From Leidyana gryllorum EB-2025a (Eukaryota; Apicomplexa): 49,599 nucleotides of DNA. The stretch spans positions 1 to 49,599 of the forward strand of contig JBLWGC010000075.1 of NCBI GenBank assembly GCA_048772705.1. The letters run 5' to 3'. Positions 32,822 through 42,700 of this stretch are shown here, piece by piece (the stretch's first letter is position 1; the number at the start of each line of letters is the position of its first letter). The notes under the pieces were generated by a model. That model saw only the letters and a list, made by a program, of their open reading frames with translations. It was not told where the DNA came from and searched no databases. A program made the translations under genes and the position numbers.

Positions 32822-35671
32822 ATGCGTAGTTGTTGGTTCGTTTGCGCCACCGCTATAGCATCGGTGCTTGGCGGCACTCCAGATGCCGATTTAGTTGCCA
32901 CGCCGTGAGTATAGATTGTGACCGGTTTGCTTCTCCCCACCCCCCGTCGCCGGTTTGCTTCCCCCACCCCTCGCTTTTGGTCCTAAGCATCATTGCTCTC
33001 TTAGGATACTGGACACTCATTTGGATCCCTCTCTGCTTAAGGATGTTGAGGGAGAGAGTCACGAGTTTCGGGCGGAGACGGGTCGTCTGATGGACATTAT
33101 CGTCAACTCTCTTTACACTGAGCGAGACGTCTTTTTGCGTGAACTGGTGTCGAATGGGGCGGACGCCTTGGAGAAGATCCGAGTGGAGGGGCTGAAGAAC
33201 CCCTCTGTGTATGAGATTGAGGACGGTTTGAGCTTCCGGGAGTTGAACCTCTTTATCAAACTCGACAAGCCACGCGGAGAAATCTCCATCATTGACACTG
33301 GAATCGGAATGACGAAAGAAGAACTCGCCAATAATCTCGGTACCGTCGCCAAGTCGGGTACCGAACAATTCATTGAAGCCGCACAACGGGGAGGTAAGAC
33401 CACTGAAAGGCCACACACACACAATGTTACTCCCTCACAGCGTCGGCCTCTAACCTGATTGGACAATTTGGTGTTGGATTCTACTCGGCATATTTGGTCG
33501 CCGACGAAATCACGGTGGTCTCGAAGAGTCCGCACGATGGCAAACAATGGGTGTGGCAGTCATCGTCTCAGCAGGGTGGTTTCAAAATCTTTGAGGACCC
33601 TCGTAAGAAAGGACTGCCTCGGGGAACCATTGTTACTCTGAAACTAAAGTCGGACGCGAAGCGATTCCTGTCCAAATCTGAGCTGCGTAGAATCGCCAAA
33701 CGTTTCTCGAGCTTCGTAGCCTTCCCACTCTACCTGGGCGAGGTGACTGAGGACATTTCCGATGACGACATGTAAGTCGACAAAGGCCAATGGCCGTGCT
33801 CTCCTTTGTCACTCACTCTCTCATTTCGACAGTGTGTGGCAAAAGATCAACAGCGACAAGCCTATCTGGTTGCAAGACAAGGCTGAGATTGAGCGGGAGC
33901 AATACGAGTCGTTCTATCGCAACATGACTGGTGACACCACAGCTCCGCTTGCGTGGACCCATTTCAAGGCGGAAGGAGACGTGGAGTTTAACGCACTGAT
34001 GTACATTCCAGACTCTGGTCGCAAGGATGTAATGACTGAGAATATGCAGGACGAGGGTTCGGATGTCAAACTTTATGTACAGAGGGTTTTAATCAGCGAC
34101 AAACTCTCCGACTTCTTCCCTAACTGGCTCGGATTCGTCAAAGGCGTCGTCGACTCGAATGATCTTCCGCTCAAAGTTGATCGAGAGACATTCTCCAGCA
34201 CACGGGTTATGCGAGTTATCAAAAAGAAGACCATTTCGAAAGTCCTCGACACACTTCGGACAATGAGTCGTGACTGCGATCTCGAAGAATTCGATGTCAA
34301 TGAGTTTTATATCGCCGAACCCAAACTCCAGCAACCTCACGGACATGAGGATAACAAGGAACTTTTGGTCAAATTGCGCGAGGCTGAGGCCAGATGGTAC
34401 AAATACTTCAAGTACAACAAACTCTGGGACAACTTTGGTCAGTTCTTCATGCTCGGCTGTATGGACTCTGCTGGAGCCTCTGACCGCCCCAAACTGCTAA
34501 GTCTCTTCCGCGGCAAATCCAGCACTCAACTCACACACACATCTCTCGACTCTTACGTCTCACGGATGCGTCCCGGCCAGAAGCACATTTACTATGTCAC
34601 CGGAGACGATCAGGAAGTCATCAGCCAGTCTCCCTATCTGGAATTCTTCAACGCCAACAAGATCGAAGTTCTCTATCTTCTCGGGTAAGCAGCACACTTT
34701 AGCGCGAAATGGGCGCCGGCCGGGCGGAGACTCCACTGGTCGCCGTTCTGGCGACGCCCCCATTCATTCTTCTCTCTCTGTCTCTCTCTCTGTCTCTGTC
34801 TGTTACTAACCCTCATTCTCTCTGTCTTAGGACCTTTGACGAGGGCTGTTTCAGCCGGCAAAAGGAGTTTAAGGGTCACAAGTTCCGCTCGGTCGAGCGC
34901 GATACCTTTGATACTGACGAGTTTGCTTTCCTAAAGGCGGGAGCTGACTTGGAGAAGCAGAAAGAGGTGTCGGCCGAAGCCGATCGGGAGTGGCGCGCGA
35001 CCACCATTTACTATAAACCCCTCTTGGACTGGTGAGTCAGTCTCCTGTCACTCCTGTCGTCTCCATCATCGAATTGTCTCCTCACTTTTAGGGTCGAGAG
35101 TGCGCTTGGCCTCATCCACGCGCAGTATGTGACTATCACCAGAACGTTGGTGGACAGTCCGGCCAAGGTGTCGTCGCCCGAGCACGGCTTCACGGCTGCC
35201 ACCGAGAGGATGGCACGCACGAGTCCCACGGCCAACAAGATGATGGTGAACGCGTTTGCTAAAATGAAGACCTTCGAGCTGAATCCTCACCACTGGCTCG
35301 TTCATGATTTGTTGGAGAACGTCAGGTTCCAGAATTCTCACAAAACACAGGATTTGCCTCTGCAGAGGGAGATAAACCACACGATTGATCTCATTTACGA
35401 GACGGCTCTGCTCGCTTCTGGCTACCCGTCACGGCGACCTCACATTGTGACCAACGACCTTTACGGCTTATTGGCGCTCAAGAAGCGTCAGAACGGCCAT
35501 CAGGAAAAGTTCAAGCTCACAATCCCTGACGAAGTGTACATCCAAGTAGATCGGGAACTCAAAACTAAGGCAGCCAAGGAAAAACTGCGAAACTCAGAGG
35601 GTGGTGATGGTGCCGACACCGGAGACGAGGACGAAAACTATCAAGACCTCTTCGATCACGACGAGTTGTAG
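32822..35671 (+). CDS. HSP90B1: Endoplasmic-reticulum Hsp90 (GRP94/endoplasmin)
   Basis: ATP-dependent chaperone of the ER lumen. Six exons (32822-32904, 33005-33393, 33441-33771, 33833-34684, 34831-35031, 35092-35671) encode 811 residues, normal for GRP94. The N-terminus (MRSCWFVCATAIASVLGG) is a signal peptide. The ATPase motifs follow: TERDVFLRELVSNGADALEK with the catalytic Glu, DTGIGMT and GQFGVGFYSAY. The middle domain has VQRVLISDKLSDFFPNWLGF and SREL-type DLPLKVDRETFSS. The protein ends in HDEL, the ER retrieval signal, after an acidic tail, and lacks the cytosolic MEEVD. In the ATP-lid start, SNGADA replaces the usual SNASDA. The gap to the upstream ABCG stop is 23 nt and to the next gene's start 32 nt. 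Confidence 0.97.
34769..34802. repeat. (TC)n microsatellite in GRP94 intron 4
   Basis: CT/TC run with scattered G within the 146-nt intron 34685-34830. Confidence 0.85.
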
Positions 35672-35703
35672 GGTTGGTCAACAGACCTGGATTTTTGGTG
35701 TCA

Positions 35704-36345
35704 ATGGTTCGCTTATCCTTCGTTCAATACATCATCATCTCTAGTTGCTCACTCAATCTCAACACTGCACAGCTCCCAACCCCAACAACCCGAACCATTG
35801 CACCAGTTGGAGATGACGTACCTATTCTACCCAACATGGTCAGGAGAACCCCAGCCCCACACAGAGAGTCCCGCATGATCCAAGACCCGCAAACAGGTAC
35901 CTGGAGAATGGTCACCGACGAAGAAGCCAACCGCGATGCCCTTCTGCCCGCCTCAGCCGCCGCTGGATCTACTCCCTTGGCACTCCTCCAAAGAAATCCG
36001 CCCCCCACATATCCTCAACCCCCCGAAGAGCGTATTGGGGATGAGATGGGAATGATGGCTCAACAAGTGGTCGCCGGCCTCATCCCTGGAGCTACTGGAG
36101 AGTTGTCGGGGGCTGTGATGAAGAAGATGGCGCAAGGCATTGAGCGCCGAAGAAGTCGACAGATGGCTCAGGATGGGATCAGGTATGACCCAGCCACTGC
36201 AAAGTATCGGTCACCTATCGGGCTCCCTTGTGACCCCCGTAAACACCCTTTGCTGTGCCAATTGGAGGAAGATGAAGAGCCTACCACCACCACGCGCCGA
36301 CCACCCCGCGCTCGCAAACAACGCAAGGTCAGAGACAAAGATTGA
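35704..36345 (+). CDS. Small predicted secreted protein (213 residues), no family recognised
   Basis: An intronless frame from the ATG at 35704, 32 nt after the GRP94 stop. The first ~24 residues (MVRLSFVQYIIISSCSLNLN) form a weak signal peptide. The rest is Pro/Thr rich at both ends, with a central helical segment (EMGMMAQQVVAGLIPGATG) and two cysteines in LPCDPRKHPLLCQL. The C-terminus is TTTT followed by a basic stretch (RRPPRARKQRKVRDKD) that could be a proteolytic or nucleic-acid-binding tail. An acceptor-like ggttggtcaacag ends at 35684. The reading frame is supported by spacing and composition only. Confidence 0.6.
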   Translation: MVRLSFVQYIIISSCSLNLNTAQLPTPTTRTIAPVGDDVPILPNMVRRTPAPHRESRMIQDPQTGTWRMVTDEEANRDALLPASAAAGSTPLALLQRNPPPTYPQPPEERIGDEMGMMAQQVVAGLIPGATGELSGAVMKKMAQGIERRRSRQMAQDGIRYDPATAKYRSPIGLPCDPRKHPLLCQLEEDEEPTTTTRRPPRARKQRKVRDKD

Positions 36346-36359
36346 CGGCCCCGTCGGGC

Positions 36360-36385
36360 ACGCACACACGCGCACACACACGCAC
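36360..36385. repeat. CA/CG-rich microsatellite in a convergent intergenic gap
   Basis: Alternating cacgcacac sequence just after the 36345 stop. The 222-nt gap to the Deltex-like gene's stop otherwise shows nothing recognisable. Confidence 0.7.
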
Positions 36386-36567
36386 GGATCCTCCCAAGTG
36401 AGGAGAGTGCGCCGGGGCCTCGCTACATGCTTACTCGACAGATAGATAGTTAGTCAGTCAGTTAGTTCCCTGTTACTGAACCTGTATGGTCCCCTACCAG
36501 TGCCCGAGTTGTTGGTTGGCCGGCCGGCGGTGGGTTAGCCAAGCCGTTTCATCTGTCAGCCCGGCAG

Positions 36568-38457
36568 TCAGTCTTCCCCCCCGTCTTCATCGTCGTCATC
36601 ACTGTCGATGCCGTCGCTTTCGCCGTCGTCGAACTCTTCTACGCGAGCGAGGAAAGCGTCGACCTCGTCACTGGCTGTGAATGTTAGTTCCTGCTTCTCG
36701 AGCATCAACTCTAACTGCTTCTCATCTTCTGGAGTCAGAGTCAAATAGACAGTGGCGGCTGCTTCCCGCACTTTGTCAAAGTATCCCTCGTCTGGGAACC
36801 CCAGCGACCCCCGTTTGGTTGTCTTGTGTGGGATGAGCCCCCACTCGACAGTCCGCCGGTTTCCCTCTCCCTCGACAAAGATGTACCCCTTTGGGAACAG
36901 AAGGGTGAGTTCCTTAAAGAATAATGATTCGATAAGTCTTACCATTCGAAAGGCTTTGCGCATCAGCAGTAATGTCTGAAGGCCCTCTTTATTGAAGGGA
37001 AGAAACGCACATCGAATAAGGCCATCTCGGTGCTGTCTGGGTCGTGGGAAGATTGAGTACCGAATGATTATGGTGGAGACATTCTCATAGGATCCCAAAG
37101 GACACTCCCCTACGGGAGCTTGTGTAACAGTCATTGTTCCTGCGGGGGCAGTGCCGAAGGCTCCAACTTGTTGTTGGAAGCAGTAGACACACTTTACAGT
37201 ACCATCCTTGATGCCGCCTTTACGCAACCACTCAAAGAAACATTTCTCGTGATAGTGATGTTTGCATTTGGGTAATCGAATCCACCCTCGGTCTGCAGGT
37301 GGCGTGGGAGAGGGATTTTCCTCTCCTTCATTCTCCTCGTCTTCCGCGGTACCCAAACACACCAAACAAGTAAAGTCGTCAGTGTTGTCGTCAGCAGCGT
37401 CGGGCGACGGCGGAGTATTTTCCGCTTCCTGGGATATCCGGCGCCGTTTGCGACCCTTGGGAGCCTCCACCTTTACGACGAGGCTTTTGAGCATATGGAG
37501 TAACATTGGGCTGGGCAGCTTGCGGGGTTCGTAGGAACAGGTCAAGAGCCTGCCTTGGAGGGTTTCATCTTCAACGAATTGAACACTCAAGTCTTGTAGC
37601 TGACAGGTGCGATCGGAAAAGGGCATTTTGCACGAGTCTTTGTTCACCCACATCCGCAGGCACAGACCCAAGGCGTCTTCGACTCCGCCGGAACTCGACG
37701 TGGTGGTGGTGCGTTGCGCCTCGAACTCGAGGCGACAAACAAAGCCTCCGCCGCCGCCTCCACCATCTCTGGAGCCATCAGTGGGCGCATGTCGCAATGT
37801 CTTTAAATTGTAGGTATGTCTCCCAATCAGTACGGTCGCGTCCTGTGTCTCAAAAGGTGTCATTGTTTGACCGCTCAACTCGACCAGGAGTGTGTCGGGC
37901 GACGGGGTGGTGGGTGTCATGCGGGTCCAGGCTCTTTCTAGGGACTCCGAGTCGGTTGGGCTGACCCTATGGTGGAACTGAAGAGATCCTGGGGCGTTCT
38001 GTGGCATTCGGGGTGCTCACGTTTGATAAAAGTCGGTCTGGACCTCGTAGAGCCAACAAACACATTTAATATTACCCTCAGTATCTGTGAGGGAAGTTCC
38101 CAATGTGACGAAGGGGTCGAGGAAACCTGATCGTTTACGGCTGGTGAACTCATTTATCTGTTCGATACGGTATTTGGTGACATTGGAGATGGAAGGTAAC
38201 CATTCTCGACCTCCGAGGGGAACTTCAGTGGTCAGGCGGAGAATATATGGATAGCGCCCCCATTGAAATCGCCAGGCTGCGGTTATTTTGCGGTCTTGAT
38301 TCCGAGTTGGGGCCACTTCGTTATGTTTGGCCGATATATAGCTACTGGACAATGCAAATTGCAGGAACGGATTCAGACATAAGTCTTGTCCCGATGCTTT
38401 GATACGCCAAAGACCTAAAAGTCCTGGATCAACAACCGAGGCAGGACACAGCTGCAT
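36568..38457 (-). CDS. Deltex-like E3 ubiquitin ligase: RING plus Deltex C-terminal domain, probable WWE
   Basis: Three exons (38457-38021, 37966-36943, 36888-36568; introns of 54 nt each) encode 593 residues. A RING lies at ~residues 305-375: CLVC, then LPKCKHHYHEKCFFEWLRKG, then KDGTVKCVYC. The following GAFGTAPAGTM matches the Deltex linker. The Deltex C-terminal (DTC) domain follows: LGSYENVSTIIIRYSI, CAFLPFNKEGLQTLLLMRKA, GYIFVEG, VEWGLIPHKT and GFPDEGYFDKV. Deltex proteins ubiquitinate protein or ADP-ribose substrates, with DTC binding ADP-ribose/NAD+. An upstream WLYEVQTDFYQT ... SLERAW ... RHTYNLKTL pattern resembles a WWE domain split by intron 1. A basic KGRKRRRIS patch may be a nuclear signal. 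The C-terminus is strongly acidic. The ATG at 38457 is 11 nt from the divergent start. Confidence 0.85.
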
Positions 38458-38468
38458 TGAGGTAAAAA

Positions 38469-39080
38469 ATGTTGCATCCCGATTTGGCCGACAATGCTTG
38501 TTTGGTTCACCTTTTGCCACTCGAGAGAGGAAGGTCCAATGCTTCAAGCGCCGGAATCGCACTACACCCTGACCTCCAAGATGACTTCACAGGTTTCTTC
38601 CCCTCAAACCCCGCCCAGCCCGGCCGACGAAGCTCGGTAGGTTGGAGTGCACAAACCAATACTGCCGGCGATCTGTCGCCCCTCAATCTCACCCGAAGCG
38701 TCACTGAATTCCGAAAGTGCCAAGGCCCCTGTGTATGTGGCTGTTGTGGCCCTCGCGCCCACCAGGCGCCGTATGCTGCTACTGTAAATACAGAAAAAGT
38801 GCTCACGGCCCTGAGAGGACTGCCAACAGAACTCCCCGTGCCCAGAATGCGATTGGAGGAACACCTCTGGGTGTACGAGACGGCCTGCAGGAACGAAAAC
38901 TGGACCTTTGAACAAATGCGATTCTACTTTAAACACACCATCCCCTCCAACTGGACGCCCGAGTTGACCTGGGAACGCATCAAAAAAGAGGCACAACGAC
39001 TGGGCCTCACGCCTGCTGAGGATTGCCCAGAGTGGGCATTGACCAAGGCGGTCTTCCTGGCACTGTATAGCTGCGAGTGA
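38469..39080 (+). CDS. Unidentified protein with a Cys cluster (203 residues)
   Basis: An open frame from the ATG at 38469 to the stop at 39080. The C-terminal ~130 residues look coding (MRLEEHLWVYETACRNENW; HTIPSNWTPELTWERIKKEA). A cysteine cluster, KCQGPCVCGCCGPR, lies near residue 80 and might bind metal. The N-terminal part is less convincing. An alternative is a start at 38540 or 38574 with a GT-AG intron at 38635-38696, giving a shorter leader. No family is recognised. The divergent neighbour is the Deltex-like ligase, so the pair may share control. Confidence 0.55.
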   Translation: MLHPDLADNACLVHLLPLERGRSNASSAGIALHPDLQDDFTGFFPSNPAQPGRRSSVGWSAQTNTAGDLSPLNLTRSVTEFRKCQGPCVCGCCGPRAHQAPYAATVNTEKVLTALRGLPTELPVPRMRLEEHLWVYETACRNENWTFEQMRFYFKHTIPSNWTPELTWERIKKEAQRLGLTPAEDCPEWALTKAVFLALYSCE

Positions 39081-39744
39081 TCCCCCGGCTCACAAGATAG
39101 AGCTACACTTTTATAGTTAACCCCCATAATATCAGGCGCAATGATCGTCTGCCTCTCAGAGAAATGTATCAGAGGTGCCACCCTAATACTCTGTCGCCGT
39201 CAAAACCGCCGTCCGTCAAAGTCTATAAACACATTAACCTCCTTCCGCTGGATTAAGGCTGCCCACAGCTCAGAGACAGAAAACTGGAGGAGCTGCTGCC
39301 ATACTGCCACCGTCAGTCAGCGTGCTCGGTGAGGTCCGGCCGCACCCGGTCAGCGAAGGGTTTAGTGTCATGGCGGAGACGAAGGGCTGTCGTGGAGGAG
39401 CTCAGAATCTGTCGGAAATCTCGGGATCAGACGATCAAAGAGATCCGGTCGGCCTGTGATCGATCCTAACACTCTCTAAATCTGGTGTCAGAAGGTTTGT
39501 AGTGTTCTGGGACACTGTTCGCACGCACTGGAGACGGGAGACAGGGAGTATTGGTTGGCTTGACAATAACTAATCACAATCCAGTGTTGGTGTTCCAGCT
39601 TCCTCTCATCTTACTTTGAGTTCTTGTCCGGCATCACTTCAAGTGTTTGCCTTTTTGGTACTTTACTCGTTCAAGCTACTACTTCACACAAGGATTTCGC
39701 GAACTCTCCATCAAGCACTTTTGTTTCGTTATTGATTCCTGGAG
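39081..39744. other. Upstream region of the mucin-like gene
   Basis: About 660 nt without a supported gene. It contains short pyrimidine-rich stretches toward 39600-39720 that could serve as 5' splice-acceptor or leader sequence. No TATA box or other regulatory element can be named. Confidence 0.5.
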
Positions 39745-42700
39745 ATGTCGCCTATCCGCAACTTTTCTCCGTTCTTTTTGGTTGCTGCATACGCCCTTGG
39801 ATTGGCGCAAGCCGACACCCTAACTTCGACTCGGTCGCCGTCTCAAGCCGAGAATGATGAGGTACTTACGACCATGGCTGGTGTCCAGCACCAGGTAAAC
39901 GGTCAGCAACTTACCACTGCGCTTGGTCGCCCGTCTAAGCTTTGGGCTTTTGACCCTGTTTATGAGGAATCTGAAGGCGCTTGCAGATGTAAGCAGGTTT
40001 CATCTGAAGATTTTGCCTCGCATCATCATCTCACTATCTTTATCAAAGAAGAGGAGTGTAAACGCGCGTACGCCGATGCTCGCACTGAATGGTGTTTATT
40101 CGGTGGTCAAGGCCGTTCTGAAGCCCAACTCCAGTTTGTTCGATCACGCACGGCAAACGTCACCAACACTGATTGCCAATCCTTGTTCGACAAACTCATC
40201 AGAAATCCCTCTCTCTACCCTACTTTCATTCAGACATGCCGTATGGACTTCGAATCTCCGATAGCCATCGGTGCAGCCGAATTCTCTGTCACTGACTCTG
40301 TTGAAGATATCTCTACCCCTGATCAACCTGCCATCACTCTCCAGGATGAAGATGCTATGACTTGGGATCAAGAAACCGCTGAGGTCTATGAGCCTCGTGT
40401 ACAGCCCGCACCGGTGGCCATGTCTCTTGACAGTGGTGACTGCGAAGAACAGGTTGACGAATGCGAATGCCCAGAAGAGTGCGAGTGTGTCTGTCCTTCT
40501 GAAGAGCCGACCACCAGCACCATTGAACTTTCTTCTGGCTCTGAAGCGGAAACTCAATCCTCTACTACCGTCGATATCACTCAGGAGACCGAATCCGAAC
40601 TCTCTTCCACCTCAATTCTCCTCACGGCTGAGACCCAACCTACCGACTCCGTTTCTGAGATCTCCGAGACTACTACAACGCTTGCGATCACGTCTGAAAT
40701 TGCCGAGACGTCCACCGTCACCACCCCGTCTTCTGTGGAGCCGACCGTCACTCTTGTTGGATCAACCGAGACCACTTTCTCCATGACTCGCCAACCAACT
40801 GCCTCTGTAAGCACGACGACCGCCCCGTCTTCCACTTCCGTTGAGTCCACCGTTGCTGCAACTACTGCTACCGGCGAGCCTGTGGGAACTGAATCTGTAA
40901 TTGTACCACCCACTTCCTCCGAATCCACATCTGCTCCGACAGAGTTGATTGACACCACTGTCAGTCTGACAACTCCTGGTGAGCCCACTGTGTCGACAAC
41001 CAGTATCTCCACTGTCGAGCTTACTGAGTCTACTGCCAGCCCGACTACTCCGCTTGAACCCACTGAGTCTACTGTCAGCCCGGCCACTCCGGTTGAGCCC
41101 ACTGAGTCTACTGTCAGCCCGACCACTCCGGTTGAGCCCACTGAGTCTACTGTCAGCCCGACCACTCCGGTTGAGCCCACTGAGTCTACTGCCAGCCCGA
41201 CCACTCCGGTTGAGCCCACTGAGTCTACTGTCAGCCCGACCACTCCGGTTGAGCCCACTGAGTCTACTGTCAGCCCGACTACTCCGGTTGAGCCCACTGA
41301 GTCTACTGCCAGCCCGACCACTCCGGTTGAGCCCACTGAGTCTACTGCCAGCCCGACCACTCCGGTTGAACCCACTGAGTCTACTGCCAGCCCGACCACT
41401 CCGGTTGAGCCCACTGAGTCTACTGTCAGCCCGACCACTCCGGTTGAGCCCACTGAGTCTACTGCCAGCCCGACCACTCCGGTTGAGCCCACTGAGTCTA
41501 CTGCCAGCCCGACCACTCCGGTTGAGCCCACTGAGTCTACTGCCAGCCCGACCACTCCGGTTGAGCCCACTGAGTCTACTGTCAGCCCGACCACTCCGGT
41601 TGAGCCCACTGAGTCTACTGCCAGCCCGACCACTCCGGTTGAGCCCACTGAGTCTACTGTCAGCCCGACCACTCCGGTTGAGCCCACTGAGTCTACTGTC
41701 AGCCCGACCACTCCGGTTGAGCCCACTGAGTCTACTGTCAGCCCGACCACTCCGGTTGAGCCCACTGAGTCTACTGTCAGCCCGACCACTCCGGTTGAGC
41801 CCACTGAGTCTACTGTCAGCCCGACTACTCCGGTTGAGCCCACTGAGTCTACTGCCAGCCCGACCACTCCGGTTGAGCCCACTGAGTCTACTGTCAGCCC
41901 GACTACTCCGGTTGAGCCCACTGAGTCTACTGCTACCGGCGAACCAGTCGGAACTGAAACTGTCATCGTTGAGCCTACCACTGCTGAGTCTACTGCCAGC
42001 CCGACCACTCCGGTTGAGCCCACTGAGTCTACTGCCAGCCCGACCACTCCGGTTGAGCCCACTGAGTCTACTGTCAGCCCGACCACTCCGGTTGAGCCCA
42101 CTGAGTCTACTGCCAGCCCGACCACTCCGGTTGAGCCCACTGAGTCTACTGTCAGCCCGACCACTCCGGTTGAGCCCACTGAGTCTACTGCCAGCCCGAC
42201 CACTCCGGTTGAGCCCACTGAGTCTACTGCCAGCCCGACTACTCCGGTTGAGCCCACTGAGTCTACTGCCAGCCCGACCACTCCGGTTGAGCCCACTGAG
42301 TCTACTGTCAGCCCGACCACTCCGGTTGAGCCCACTGAGTCTACTGCTACCGGCGAGCCAGTCGGAACTGAAACTGTCATCGTTGAGCCTACCACTGCTG
42401 AGTCTACTGCCAGCCCGACCACTCCGGTTGAACCCACTGAGTCTACTGTCAGCCCGACCACTCCGGTTGAGCCCACTGAGTCTACTGTCAGCCCGACCAC
42501 TCCGGTTGAGCCCACTGAGTCTACTGTCAGCCCGACCACTCCGGTTGAGCCCACTGAGTCTACTGCCAGCCCGACCACTCCGGTTGAGCCCACTGAGTCT
42601 ACTGCCAGCCCGACCACTCCGGTTGAGCCCACTGAGTCTACTGCCAGCCCGACTACTCCGGTTGAGCCCACTGAGTCTACTGCCAGCCCGACCACTCCGG

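Noticed and set aside
38635-38696. 62-nt intron in the Cys-cluster gene
   Set aside because: The ends are GT and AG and the frame is kept, but the acceptor (acccgaag) has a weak tract. It is mentioned only as an alternative.
39141-39332. 63-codon open frame between the Cys-cluster gene and the mucin-like gene
   Set aside because: Short, with no homology signal, no splice structure and no conserved start context.
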